Assembly: GCA_029167045.1 (NCBI GenBank)
Contig: JARFPK010000022.1
Location: forward strand, 1-38,288
DNA: 38,288 bases
Source: Candidatus Methanocrinis natronophilus
GTDB taxonomy: Archaea > Halobacteriota > Methanosarcinia > Methanotrichales > Methanotrichaceae
Reading direction: 5' to 3'
Below, piece after piece: positions 31,815 to 38,288 of this stretch. The notes under the pieces were generated by a model, which saw only the letters and a list, made by a program, of their open reading frames with translations, searched no databases and had not been told where the DNA came from. The stretch's first letter is position 1. Each line of letters opens with the position of its first letter. Both the position numbers and the translations under genes were made by a program.

Positions 31815-32318
31815 ATGTGGCGGGAGATTCTAGATAAGTTCAAGCGTTATCCTGCCCAGGAGAAGGTCGTGAGGCTGATCCTGGAGCGGGGCTTTCAGGT
31901 GAGTGAGCGGGGGAGGGTCGTCTCCGGAGGGATCGAGATACCCCACGCCCAGATCGCTAAGGAGCTGGAGGTGGACAGGAGGGTGGTGGACACCACCGCC
32001 GCGGCGATCGTCGAGGACGAATTGCTCTGGAAGATCTTCAAGAACGTCAGGCCGATGACCTTCCTCCCCGAGGTCGCTCCCGTCATGGGCCTTGGGGTCA
32101 TCGAGATAACCCCCGTCGACGCGGCCCAGACCGGCCTCCTGGGGGAGGTGGCGAGCGCCGTAGCCGGGTACGGCCTCTCGATAAGACAGGCGGTATCCGA
32201 CGACCCCTACTTCGTCGAGAGGCCGAAGTTGACCATCATCACCGAGGCGAAGATCCCCGGCGACCTGGTCAGGATCCTGATGGACATCCAGGGGGTCAGG
32301 AGGGTGACGGTCTACTAG
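31815..32318 (+). CDS. HTH-ACT regulator (COG2061 type)
   Basis: A 167-residue protein with an N-terminal winged-helix-like segment (AQEKVVRLILERGFQVSE, IPHAQIAKELEVDRRVVDTT at about 14-62) and a C-terminal ACT domain (IEITPVDAAQTGLLGEVASA, LTIITEAKIPGDLVRILMDI, GVRRVTVY). It matches COG2061, predicted as an ACT-domain allosteric regulator linked to homoserine/threonine metabolism in methanogens. It may sense an amino acid and act as a DNA-binding regulator; the ligand is not known. ATG 31815 has no strong ribosome binding site, and a TTGTACAGATTAG stretch lies about 30 bases upstream. Confidence 0.85.
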   Translation: MWREILDKFKRYPAQEKVVRLILERGFQVSERGRVVSGGIEIPHAQIAKELEVDRRVVDTTAAAIVEDELLWKIFKNVRPMTFLPEVAPVMGLGVIEITPVDAAQTGLLGEVASAVAGYGLSIRQAVSDDPYFVERPKLTIITEAKIPGDLVRILMDIQGVRRVTVY

Positions 32319-32333
32319 AGCCTCTCCGGGATC

Positions 32334-33005
32334 TCAACGATCCCGGACCCATCCTGCCCTTGTCTTCTCCCTCTTCCCCGAGAGGGCGAAGCCGAGATCC
32401 TTCAAAAGCTCCGCCGTCCTTCCCCTGCTGTGGATCAGGACTTCCACCAGGTCCGGGGGCTCGTCGACGTCCGACCCGCACCGAAAGGACTCGTAGACCC
32501 CGGTCGACAGTCCGAGATCCTCCGCAATCCTGACGTGTTTTATGAAGCTCAATCCGTAGTATCTGACCCGAAACCTCGGATCTCTTATCAGGATGAGGTT
32601 CGTCCCGCCGCCCCTCCCTGGGACTATCACCACGTCTCCGGGGGTCTTGACGAGGCCTTCGACGTCGGAGGGGCTCATCAGGGGCAGGTCAGCCATGGCG
32701 ATCAAGAGGTCTGAGGGCCAGCCCTTACTCACCTCGGCCTCGATCATGGAGTTGAGGGCTGGGTCCAGCTCCTGGGGACACTCGAGGAGATCAAAACCCC
32801 TTGACTTGAGGCGGTCGAAGGGGGCCTCATCGGGAATCGGATCCTTCATCAAAACCGCGACCTTGCCGAGCCCAGAGACGGCATCGATCACGTCCTCCAG
32901 CATCGCCAAGGCGAGCTTTTCCCTCTCCTCAGATGATAAGACCGATGACAGCCTGCTCTTCGCGCAGTCGAGCTTGAAGGGTATGACAACTTTTATCGGC
33001 CGCAT
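32334..33005 (-). CDS. cofC: 2-phospho-L-lactate guanylyltransferase
   Basis: Activates 2-phospho-L-lactate (or a related phospho-acid) with GTP to build the F420 side chain. The 223-residue nucleotidyltransferase starts with the family motif IKVVIPFKLDCAKSRLSSVLS (split at residues 4-24), then AMADLPLMSPSDVEGLV (metal-binding Asp) and VIVPGRGGGTNLILIRDP, followed by RVRYYGLSFIKHVRIA. It follows cofE after 22 bases, presumably in the same transcript, so two steps of F420 assembly are adjacent. The C-terminal residues are basic. Confidence 0.95.
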   Translation of the reverse strand: MRPIKVVIPFKLDCAKSRLSSVLSSEEREKLALAMLEDVIDAVSGLGKVAVLMKDPIPDEAPFDRLKSRGFDLLECPQELDPALNSMIEAEVSKGWPSDLLIAMADLPLMSPSDVEGLVKTPGDVVIVPGRGGGTNLILIRDPRFRVRYYGLSFIKHVRIAEDLGLSTGVYESFRCGSDVDEPPDLVEVLIHSRGRTAELLKDLGFALSGKREKTRAGWVRDR

Positions 33006-33027
33006 ATCTGTCCGTTAAAATTGCAGG

Positions 33028-33762
33028 CTATTCCTCTTGGAGGCGGTCCCTGATCACGTCCAGCTCCCTCGGCCTAAAGATCCTGCCTCCAGACCGGGGG
33101 TATTCAAGCCCCCGGACGACGACGACGGGGGTACCATCCCCCCCCTCTCCCATCAGGAAGTTCGCCATCCCGGCGATCTCGTCGACTATCGCCTCCAGGG
33201 TGATCTCAAGGACCCTCCCCTCCAGGTCCCGTTCCCCCCGCCAGTCCCGGAGGGCTCCTATCCCCGACCAGCCTATGGCGACGCCGGTGACGCCGCATCT
33301 GAAAGCCCTCCCGCAGGTGTCGGTGACGATGACGGCGGCGTCCCTGTCAAGCCCCGTCCTGATCCGGTCGGCGCTGGCCATGGGGTCCTCGGGGAGGAGG
33401 AGGATCTTACCTTCGCCGACGTTCGATCTGTCTATCCCGGCGTTGACCCCCACGTGGCCGAAGTTCGTCGCCACCAGGAGGAAGGGGCTATCGATGAGAA
33501 CTTCCCGGGACTCCTCCAGGACCGCCTCGACGAACCGCGGGTCCTTGCCTATCCCTTCAGCTATAGATGCCGCCATCGCCGAAGGGGCGTAATCTTCGAG
33601 GATCCTCGACCTGCCCTCCGCCTTGGATAAGACGGTGGAGGCGATGCAGACGACGTCTCCGTCCCGAATAGGAAGACGCTCTCTTATCATCGACGCCAGG
33701 TCGTCCCCCTCCCGGATGGAAGGCAGGCCCCTCACCAGATGGAAGCTGACGGGGTCTCTCAA
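33028..33762 (-). CDS. cofE: Coenzyme F420:L-glutamate ligase
   Basis: GTP-dependent ligase adding glutamate residues to F420-0. The 244-residue sequence shows RGLPSIREGDDLASMI, VVCIASTVLSKAEGR, the central LVATNFGHVGVNAGID, VIVTDTCGRAFRCGVTGVAIG (split) and LRDWRGERDLEGRVLEIT, then MANFLMGEGGDGTPVVVVRG. TTG 33762 is the start with GGAG six bases upstream. It is preceded 24 bases upstream by the 77-residue orphan and followed by cofC. Methanogens use F420 for hydride transfer in C1 metabolism. Confidence 0.95.
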   Translation of the reverse strand: MRDPVSFHLVRGLPSIREGDDLASMIRERLPIRDGDVVCIASTVLSKAEGRSRILEDYAPSAMAASIAEGIGKDPRFVEAVLEESREVLIDSPFLLVATNFGHVGVNAGIDRSNVGEGKILLLPEDPMASADRIRTGLDRDAAVIVTDTCGRAFRCGVTGVAIGWSGIGALRDWRGERDLEGRVLEITLEAIVDEIAGMANFLMGEGGDGTPVVVVRGLEYPRSGGRIFRPRELDVIRDRLQEE

Positions 33763-33786
33763 AATCTGCTCCGCTCCGGCTTGAGG

Positions 33787-34020
33787 CTACCTGAACCGCT
33801 CTTCGCAAGGCATTCTGCTCAGGTGGTATAGCCTCGCATGGACGAGAAGGTCGAGGAGGTAGGAGTAGTTCTCGGCGACGATGGCGAGCCTATCATCGGT
33901 CAGCTCCTCCCAGGGGAGGGAGGTGTAGCTCTCGGCGAAGGCCCTCCAGTACTCTGGAGGGGAGAACTCCATCCGGTAGAGGTGGCGGTCGGTGAACTCG
34001 AGGCTGATATTCGGCTCCAC
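33787..34020 (-). CDS. 77-residue hypothetical protein in translation/F420 operon
   Basis: Unknown small protein, 77 residues, acidic then basic. It begins MEPNISLEFTDRHLYRMEF, continues SPPEYWRAFAESYTSLPWEE and a helical end (DDRLAIVAENYSYLLDLLVHA, LYHLSRMPCEERFR). It has no membrane segment; one Cys near the end is isolated. It begins 14 bases after eif2b and ends 24 bases before cofE, so it is inside an operon whose genes are otherwise known. Spacing and strand support a real gene; no function can be assigned. Confidence 0.6.
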   Translation of the reverse strand: MEPNISLEFTDRHLYRMEFSPPEYWRAFAESYTSLPWEELTDDRLAIVAENYSYLLDLLVHARLYHLSRMPCEERFR

Positions 34021-34034
34021 GGCTCTTTCCCCCC

Positions 34035-34664
34035 TCAGGAGGAGCCCTTCCTCTCCACGACCTCTGAGAAGGCGAGGGTACCGCTGATCTTCTTGATCTT
34101 CGCCCGGACGATGTCGCCCTTTGCGGTCCCCGGGACGAAGATCATGAACTTATCGACCCTGGCGATGCCGTCGCCCTTCCTACCGACCGAGTCGATCCGA
34201 AGCTCATAGGTCTCGCCCTCTTCGATGACGTCCTTGGGGACGATCGTCTTCGTCTTCCTCTTCCTGACAGGCCGGTGGGCGCCGCAGGCCTCGCACTTGA
34301 GCATCAGCACCCGGTCGGACCTGATGAGCTGGGTGTCAGGCCTATGGCATTCGGAACAGATGACGTACTCCTGAACGTAAGAGTCGATGTGACGCTCGAG
34401 GGTCTGCTCTGTGAACTTCCCCTGAAATACCGCATGCTGCCCCTCGATCTTCCCTGCAGTCCCCATCTCCTGGAGGATGAACTTCATCAGGTGATCCCCT
34501 TCCCGGTTGAGGGCGTCGGCGATGCCGGCGAAGTTGTCGAGGACCGTCGTCTTCCCCTCGTAGAATATCTTGGGGGCGGGTATCACAAACCTGTCTTCGG
34601 TCCCCTTGGAGGCGGGTAGCCTCCCCATGGCCCGCTCGAGCCCTTTCATGTAATCTTCCATCAA
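34035..34664 (-). CDS. eif2b: Translation initiation factor 2 beta subunit with TRAM domain
   Basis: Part of the aIF2 heterotrimer delivering initiator tRNA. Residues up to about 140 are aIF2-beta: the N-terminal helix, [39 protein letters not shown], and a C4 zinc finger ([21 protein letters not shown]). The last 60 or so residues form a TRAM domain ([39 protein letters not shown]), an RNA-binding module fused to aIF2-beta in methanosarcinal archaea. The start is at 34664 or slightly further in (MKGLERAM). It follows rpl10e by 18 bases. Confidence 0.95.
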   Translation of the reverse strand: MMEDYMKGLERAMGRLPASKGTEDRFVIPAPKIFYEGKTTVLDNFAGIADALNREGDHLMKFILQEMGTAGKIEGQHAVFQGKFTEQTLERHIDSYVQEYVICSECHRPDTQLIRSDRVLMLKCEACGAHRPVRKRKTKTIVPKDVIEEGETYELRIDSVGRKGDGIARVDKFMIFVPGTAKGDIVRAKIKKISGTLAFSEVVERKGSS

Positions 34665-34682
34665 AACACCGATCGACCTCGA

Positions 34683-35198
34683 TTATTTTATCAGCTCGCC
34701 GCCCTTATCGACGACGATGTACGCGGGTGTGGGCAGCTTGTGGCCCGCTCTCTTCAGGGCCATCTTGGCGTGAGATACGTTCTGGGGGGTGGTGCTGACG
34801 GAGAATACTTTCTGGTCTGCCATCACCCGGGCGGCGGTGCCGACGGCCTTTCCGAAGGCGTGGCGCATGCCGCTGGAGACCCTGTCAGCCCCGGCTCCTG
34901 TCGCCTGCTTGTTCTCCCTCAAGACCTGGTGGGGGTAGACCCGCAGCTTCATGTGAAAGTTGAGCCTTCCGACGTTAGTCATGAGGTAACGGTTGGCGGT
35001 GATCCTCCCCGCCTCAAGGGCCGTATGCCTGATCTGGCAGGGCTCCTTGGTTACCAGGGTCAGAGTCACCGGAAACTCGGCGGTGAGGTTGCCCATGTCG
35101 TAGTGGACGACCTTGCTTCCCGGAACGCCGCCCATGTACTTCCTCCTGGTGTAGGGGCGCTCCAGTCTTCTATACATGCTTGCTGGTTTACGTGCCAA
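34683..35198 (-). CDS. rpl10e: 50S ribosomal protein L10e (L16-like)
   Basis: Large-subunit protein at the tRNA-contacting side of the ribosome, related to bacterial L16. Features: [22 protein letters not shown] split over 2-23, [13 protein letters not shown], the ARITANRYL-like [31 protein letters not shown] split over about 106-126, [15 protein letters not shown] and [16 protein letters not shown]. The length of 171 is standard. Start TTG 35198 has GGAGG about 9 bases upstream. It is the first gene of the leftward operon. Confidence 0.96.
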   Translation of the reverse strand: MARKPASMYRRLERPYTRRKYMGGVPGSKVVHYDMGNLTAEFPVTLTLVTKEPCQIRHTALEAGRITANRYLMTNVGRLNFHMKLRVYPHQVLRENKQATGAGADRVSSGMRHAFGKAVGTAARVMADQKVFSVSTTPQNVSHAKMALKRAGHKLPTPAYIVVDKGGELIK

Positions 35199-35248
35199 AA
35201 CTGAATTCCTCCATAGTGAACTTGAGCCTGCCTAATGTATCTATATGG

Positions 35249-35256
35249 TTTATAAG
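35249..35256 (-). promoter_or_regulatory. Promoter of the rpl10e operon
   Basis: CTTATAAA on the minus strand (35256-35249) gives a predicted start near 35226, and the 28-base leader contains GGAGG at 35212-35208. It drives rpl10e, eif2b, the 77-aa gene, cofE and cofC. Confidence 0.6.
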
Positions 35257-35293
35257 CGTTGGGGGAGGTCCCCGCAGGACGGTCCAGGTCATA

Positions 35294-35321
35294 CCGGGTC
35301 CTCCTCTCCGGGTCCTCCTCT
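35294..35321. repeat. 14-bp tandem duplication
   Basis: CCGGGTCCTCCTCT occurs twice head to tail (35294-35307, 35308-35321), just past the gatD stop. It is probably a slippage product. Confidence 0.7.
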
Positions 35322-35324
35322 CCT

Positions 35325-36572
35325 TCAGACCGTCGTAGGCGTGGAGGCCGATATCTCTCCCGCCAGGGGGGCCATCATAATCCTCTTCGCCTCGTCGACG
35401 GTGGGAGCGTTGGCGAGGGCCCACATCAGCTTCACCAGGGCGACCTCCGGGAGGATGTCGCCTCCCTCGATCCCCCCGGCGGCGAGGATGTCTCTGCCGG
35501 TATCGTAGACCCGGTCGCAGACCCTCCCTCGGAGGCACTGGGATGTGATCACCACGGGGATCCCGGCCTCTGTGGCGGAGCTTATCGATCCGATCCAGTC
35601 GGAGGCGACGTGGCCTAGGCCGGTCCCCTCCAGGACGATCCCCCGGTACCCTGATCTTATGTAGTAATCGAGGATATCCGGTTCTGCGCCGGGGAAGTAC
35701 TTTACGAGGGCGCACCTCGGCTCCAGCTTCTCCCTCACCTCCAGGGCGGCCTCGCCTCTCCTCCGGTATTCCCCCAGGACCTCGATATCCCTATTGCGAT
35801 AGTTGACCCTGGCGATCGGGTGGCAGTTTATGCTCCGAAAGGCGTCCCTCCGGGAGGTGTGCATCTTTCTGACCCGGGTACCCCGGTGGACGAGGGCGTA
35901 GTCGTCGCTATCCGTCCCATGCATCACCACCGTCACCTCTCCGATATCGCTGGTGGCCACCGCCGCCGCCGAGACGGCGTTCATGGCGGCGTCGCTGCTG
36001 GGTCTATCCGAGCTTCGCTGGGAGCCGACGAGGACGATCGGGACCGGGGTCTTTATCATGAAGGAGAGGGCGGCGGCGGTGTAGGTCATGGTGTCGGTCC
36101 CGTGGGTGACGATCACCCCGTCGGCCCCCTTCTCTATCTCCGAGGCGACGGCCTTTGCCAGGACCTGCCAGTACTCTGCCTTCATATTCTCGCTTAAGAT
36201 GTTGTAGATCACCCTCCCATCGTAGTTGGCGATCTCGAGGAGCTCAGGGATCGAGGATATTATCTCCTCGGCAGAGAACCGGCTCGTCACCGCTCCCGTC
36301 CTGTAGTCGACCTTGCTGGCGATAGTCCCTCCGGTGGAGAGGATCGAGACCTTCGCCAGCCCCTCGCGTCGCGGCAGCGGCGGAGGCGTCGGGACCATCG
36401 GCGCCTTCCCCTTGGCCACCAGCTCCACAGCAGACCGCTCCGGATCAAAACCGGCGTTGTAGCCGCTCTCCATCTTTATGACGACGTGGCCGGAGACGGA
36501 GGGCATCAGGACCCCCTCGCGCCGGACGCCTTCTTTTGTGACGGCTATTCTATCCCCCAGTTCCAGTTCCAC
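35325..36572 (-). CDS. gatD: Glutamyl-tRNA(Gln) amidotransferase subunit D
   Basis: Glutaminase subunit of the archaeal GatDE amidotransferase, which makes Gln-tRNA(Gln) from Glu-tRNA(Gln). An N-terminal beta-barrel of about 75 residues ([20 protein letters not shown]) is followed by an asparaginase-like domain: [19 protein letters not shown] (nucleophile Thr), [18 protein letters not shown] (second Thr-Asp), [20 protein letters not shown] and [21 protein letters not shown] split over about 234-254. The length of 415 is normal. GTG 36572 has AGGAG 8 bases upstream. gatE, its obligate partner, is not in the window, so the pair must be unlinked or further away. Confidence 0.96.
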   Translation of the reverse strand: MELELGDRIAVTKEGVRREGVLMPSVSGHVVIKMESGYNAGFDPERSAVELVAKGKAPMVPTPPPLPRREGLAKVSILSTGGTIASKVDYRTGAVTSRFSAEEIISSIPELLEIANYDGRVIYNILSENMKAEYWQVLAKAVASEIEKGADGVIVTHGTDTMTYTAAALSFMIKTPVPIVLVGSQRSSDRPSSDAAMNAVSAAAVATSDIGEVTVVMHGTDSDDYALVHRGTRVRKMHTSRRDAFRSINCHPIARVNYRNRDIEVLGEYRRRGEAALEVREKLEPRCALVKYFPGAEPDILDYYIRSGYRGIVLEGTGLGHVASDWIGSISSATEAGIPVVITSQCLRGRVCDRVYDTGRDILAAGGIEGGDILPEVALVKLMWALANAPTVDEAKRIMMAPLAGEISASTPTTV

Positions 36573-36782
36573 CTCATCATCTCCTGCCTTCTATCCGTCC
36601 TGGCCTTTATGCCGGGGGATGAAAAACATTCCCCTCAAAGAAGGCTGATCAGATGGCATTTCCCCAGGAAATGGAGGATCGGGGGAGTAGATCTCTTCTT
36701 TCGTAATTGGCTGATCTGAAGAACAGAGAACGAAAGCCGATTAATATGAGCTCGATGGAAGATGGTCACAGGTGGTGGAGAG

Positions 36783-37316
36783 ATGATAAATTTCGTCACA
36801 GGAAACAGGGGAAAGTTCGAAGAAGCCCGGGGTATCCTGGGAGATCTCCTCCAGAAGAACCTCGGGTATGTCGAGATCCAGGCGGAGACCCTCGAGGAGG
36901 TGGCGGCCTATGGCATAAGGGAGGTCGCCGGGAGGCTGGAAGGTCCCGTCATGATAGAGGATGCAGGGCTCTTCATCGAGGGTTTGAAGGGCTTTCCCGG
37001 GGTATACTCCGCCTATGTCTTCGATACCATAGGAAACGGAGGGATCCTCCGGCTGATGGAGGGGATGGCCGATCGGAGGGCGGCCTTCAGGTCGGTGGTG
37101 GCTTACGCCGAGGCGGGGGGAGAGCCGGTCCTCTTCAGGGGAGAGGTATGGGGAGAGATCGCCACCGAGCCCCGGGGGTCCGGAGGCTTCGGGTATGACC
37201 CCATCTTCATGGTGGGGGATAAGACGATCGCCGAGATGGAGCTATCGGAGAAGAACGGGATCTCCCACCGGGGCGCCTCCATCCGAGCCCTCAATAGCTG
37301 GCTCTCCTCCCGGTGA
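36783..37316 (+). CDS. rdgB: XTP/dITP pyrophosphatase (RdgB/HAM1)
   Basis: House-cleaning enzyme hydrolysing non-canonical purine NTPs (ITP, dITP, XTP) to monophosphates. Features: INFVTGNRGKFEEARGIL at the start (the TxNxxK motif), MIEDAGLFIEGLKGFPGVYS (catalytic Asp and substrate loop), FRGEVWGEIATEPRGSGGFGYDPIF split over about 121-145, and the terminal EKNGISHRGASIRAL. The 177-residue length from ATG 36783 fits. An in-frame GTG 21 bases upstream adds only a few residues. The stop lies in the first unit of a 13-bp tandem repeat. Confidence 0.94.
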   Translation: MINFVTGNRGKFEEARGILGDLLQKNLGYVEIQAETLEEVAAYGIREVAGRLEGPVMIEDAGLFIEGLKGFPGVYSAYVFDTIGNGGILRLMEGMADRRAAFRSVVAYAEAGGEPVLFRGEVWGEIATEPRGSGGFGYDPIFMVGDKTIAEMELSEKNGISHRGASIRALNSWLSSR

Positions 37317-37362
37317 TCTACCCCGGTGATCTACCCCGGTGATCTACCCCGGTGATCTACCC
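37311..37362 (+). repeat. 13-bp tandem repeat, four copies
   Basis: CGGTGATCTACCC is repeated four times without gaps (37311-37323, 37324-37336, 37337-37349, 37350-37362), with a partial fifth CGG. The first copy overlaps the last codons and TGA of rdgB (37314-37316). The perfect copies suggest recent slippage expansion and likely strain variation. There is no sign of a dyad or gene in it. Confidence 0.9.
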
Positions 37363-37377
37363 CGGCAGAATCGCCCT

Positions 37378-37659
37378 TCAGCACTTACCCCTCTTCTGGA
37401 GGGCGCATTTGGGGAGCATGCTGCTGTCGATCCTCTTTATCCTGGGGGCCTGGACGGCGGAGATGTAGAGGGTCCTCCCCTCCACCTCCAGCTTCTGGTC
37501 CATCGGCTTTGAAGGGCTTATCCGGAGGGGGAGGAGGATCGGCCCCTCGCAGGTGGTGGATATCCGCAGCTCCGAGAAGCTCTCTCTTATGTAATCCCTC
37601 ATCTCCGGGGATATATCCGGGGCAGAGAAGGGATCTTTTTTTGCTGGCTTTACGGGCAT
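37378..37659 (-). CDS. 93-residue hypothetical protein
   Basis: Unrecognised. The sequence begins basic (MPVKPAKKDP) and continues ISPEMRDYIRESFSELRIST, LPLRISPSKPMDQKLEVEGR, LYISAVQAPRIKRIDSSM and ends with two Cys in a basic tail (PKCALQKRGKC). Possible beta strands around ILLPLRISP and TLYISAVQ. There is no membrane or signal segment. It is divergent from rnp4, about 63 bases away, with an A/T stretch between them that could drive both. It is short but has a plausible promoter. Confidence 0.5.
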   Translation of the reverse strand: MPVKPAKKDPFSAPDISPEMRDYIRESFSELRISTTCEGPILLPLRISPSKPMDQKLEVEGRTLYISAVQAPRIKRIDSSMLPKCALQKRGKC

Positions 37660-37684
37660 CGTCGAAGAGACGTCCCCTCCCCTA

Positions 37685-37705
37685 GAAATAGTATATCTTT
37701 TATAT
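37685..37705. promoter_or_regulatory. Divergent promoter region rnp4 / 93-aa gene
   Basis: GAAATAGTATATCTTTTATA contains a TATA-like ATAGTATATC and a TTTTATAT. On the plus strand the latter is about 25 bases before the rnp4 ATG at 37723; on the minus strand AGATATACTAT lies about 30 bases before 37659. Confidence 0.45.
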
Positions 37706-37722
37706 GGGCTGGCGTTGAGGCT

Positions 37723-38034
37723 ATGGCTGTGTCCAGAAGGAAGAAGGGATACTACAGGGCCAGGGAGATAGCTAGGGAGAGGATCGAGCGGCTATTCCTC
37801 CTGGCCGAGGAGGAGCACCTCCGCCGTCCCGATCGGAGCGACAGGTACGTCGCCATCGCCAGAAGGATGGGGATGAGGATGAGGGTGCGGATCCCCCGCC
37901 GGCTGAAGAGGCGGGTATGCAAAGAGTGCCGGTGCTACCTCTCCCCCGGGAGAACCCGGGTGAGGCTGAGGGACGGTATCATGACGGTAACCTGCGCCGA
38001 ATGCGGAGAGCAGATGAGGTATCCGTACCGGTGA
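37723..38034 (+). CDS. rnp4: RNase P protein component 4 (Rpr2/Rpp21)
   Basis: Zinc-binding protein of the archaeal RNA-based RNase P, which removes pre-tRNA 5' leaders; it pairs with Rpp29 to support the specificity domain. Of its 103 residues, the N-terminal half is helical and strongly basic (YYRAREIARERIERLFLLAEE, DRYVAIARRMGMRMRVRIP) and the C-terminal half is a C4 zinc ribbon: VCKECRCYLSPGRTRVRLRD and VTCAECGEQMRYPYR. All four Cys are present. ATG 37723 has GAGG two bases upstream, a tight spacing. A GC-rich hairpin follows the stop. Confidence 0.93.
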   Translation: MAVSRRKKGYYRAREIARERIERLFLLAEEEHLRRPDRSDRYVAIARRMGMRMRVRIPRRLKRRVCKECRCYLSPGRTRVRLRDGIMTVTCAECGEQMRYPYR

Positions 38035-38039
38035 CCCCG

Positions 38040-38058
38040 GGCGCCCGGTCGGGGCGCC
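38040..38058 (+). terminator. GC-rich hairpin after rnp4
   Basis: GGCGCCC / GGGCGCC form a perfect 7-bp stem with a 5-base loop, 6 bases after the rnp4 stop. No T-run follows, so it may act as a 3' stabilising structure rather than a terminator. The rest to 38240 contains no gene I can support. Confidence 0.4.
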
Positions 38059-38248
38059 TGGGAGCCGGGAACCTGGAGTCAGATGGGTGCCAGGTCATCT
38101 TCAGTCATCTTCGCCTTCAGGACTCATCCATGGAGGTTCAAAAGATATCGTTCTCCATCTATCCGCAATTATCCCATCCGAAGGCGAGCCGCCGGGCGTA
38201 CTCCCCCCGCTCCCGACCGCCCCCGCCGTCGGAGATTAAATCGTTCAG

Positions 38249-38258
38249 TTTATATAAA
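38249..38258 (+). promoter_or_regulatory. Strong TATA element at the right edge
   Basis: TTTATATAAA, preceded by GGAGATTAAAT, is a very good archaeal TATA box. A rightward transcript would start near 38283, so the gene it serves is beyond the window. The near-palindrome could also work leftward, but no leftward gene begins here. Confidence 0.5.
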
Positions 38259-38288
38259 TCCACGGGGCGGAGGACCACCCGGCCCCTC

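Noticed and set aside
37311-37362. CRISPR array
   Set aside because: The 13-bp units are contiguous with no spacers.

Overview
The window is from a methanogenic archaeon. It carries acetyl-CoA decarbonylase/synthase subunits (cdhA, cdhB), the membrane heterodisulfide reductase hdrE-hdrD, coenzyme F420 genes (cofE, cofC), archaeal dehydroquinate synthase II, GatD, eukaryote-like ribosomal proteins, and TATA-type promoters, several of them leaderless. HdrDE plus a CdhAB pair in a GC-rich genome points to the Methanosarcinales, most likely an acetate-using Methanothrix (Methanosaeta) such as M. harundinacea. The genus is inferred from gene content and composition, not proven. No tRNA, rRNA, CRISPR array or insertion sequence was recognised. 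Layout, left to right: 1-1763 is a visibly AT-rich block with an orphan membrane protein and an M29-like peptidase. 1878-4983 (minus) holds an Ig-like anchored protein, DNA polymerase X and a single-domain NrpR-like regulator. A PIN-domain RNA-free RNase P (HARP) gene is divergent from them. 5962-10150 (minus) is a translation and protein-targeting operon: rps19e, a PDCD5-like gene, a PP-loop gene, rpl39e, rpl31e, eif6, rplX, pfdA, ftsY. serB follows, then a decayed oligosaccharyltransferase (aglB/STT3) gene at 11652-12300, a CoA-binding protein, an uncharacterised acidic protein and a Gate-domain membrane protein. aroB' and aroD (plus) start the shikimate pathway. 17316-23259 is the energy region: cdhA-cdhB, a structured spacer with what looks like a decayed 3' end of cdhC, then hdrE-hdrD. 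Next come a secreted protein, an HD phosphohydrolase, a UPF0216 protein, a helical-repeat protein and a thiD-thiN fusion, followed by an rps17e-dapA-dapB-zinc-ribbon operon. A 30-residue membrane microprotein is divergent from a COG1223 AAA ATPase. After an ACT regulator, a minus-strand run contains gatD and the operon rpl10e, eif2b, a 77-aa orphan, cofE, cofC. The right end has rdgB, a small unknown gene and rnp4 (RNase P protein 4). Functionally, CdhAB and HdrDE belong to the two ends of aceticlastic energy metabolism: acetyl-CoA cleavage and CO oxidation, and terminal CoM-S-S-CoB reduction with methanophenazine. The translation operons couple ribosome parts with assembly (eIF6), chaperoning (prefoldin) and targeting (FtsY). 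The most interesting points are two RNase P systems in one window (HARP and Rnp4), two pseudogenes (aglB with its promoter and ribosome binding site still visible, and the cdhC tail), the membrane microprotein, the 34-residue repeat protein, and several conserved-looking genes of unknown function inside translation or biosynthetic operons.
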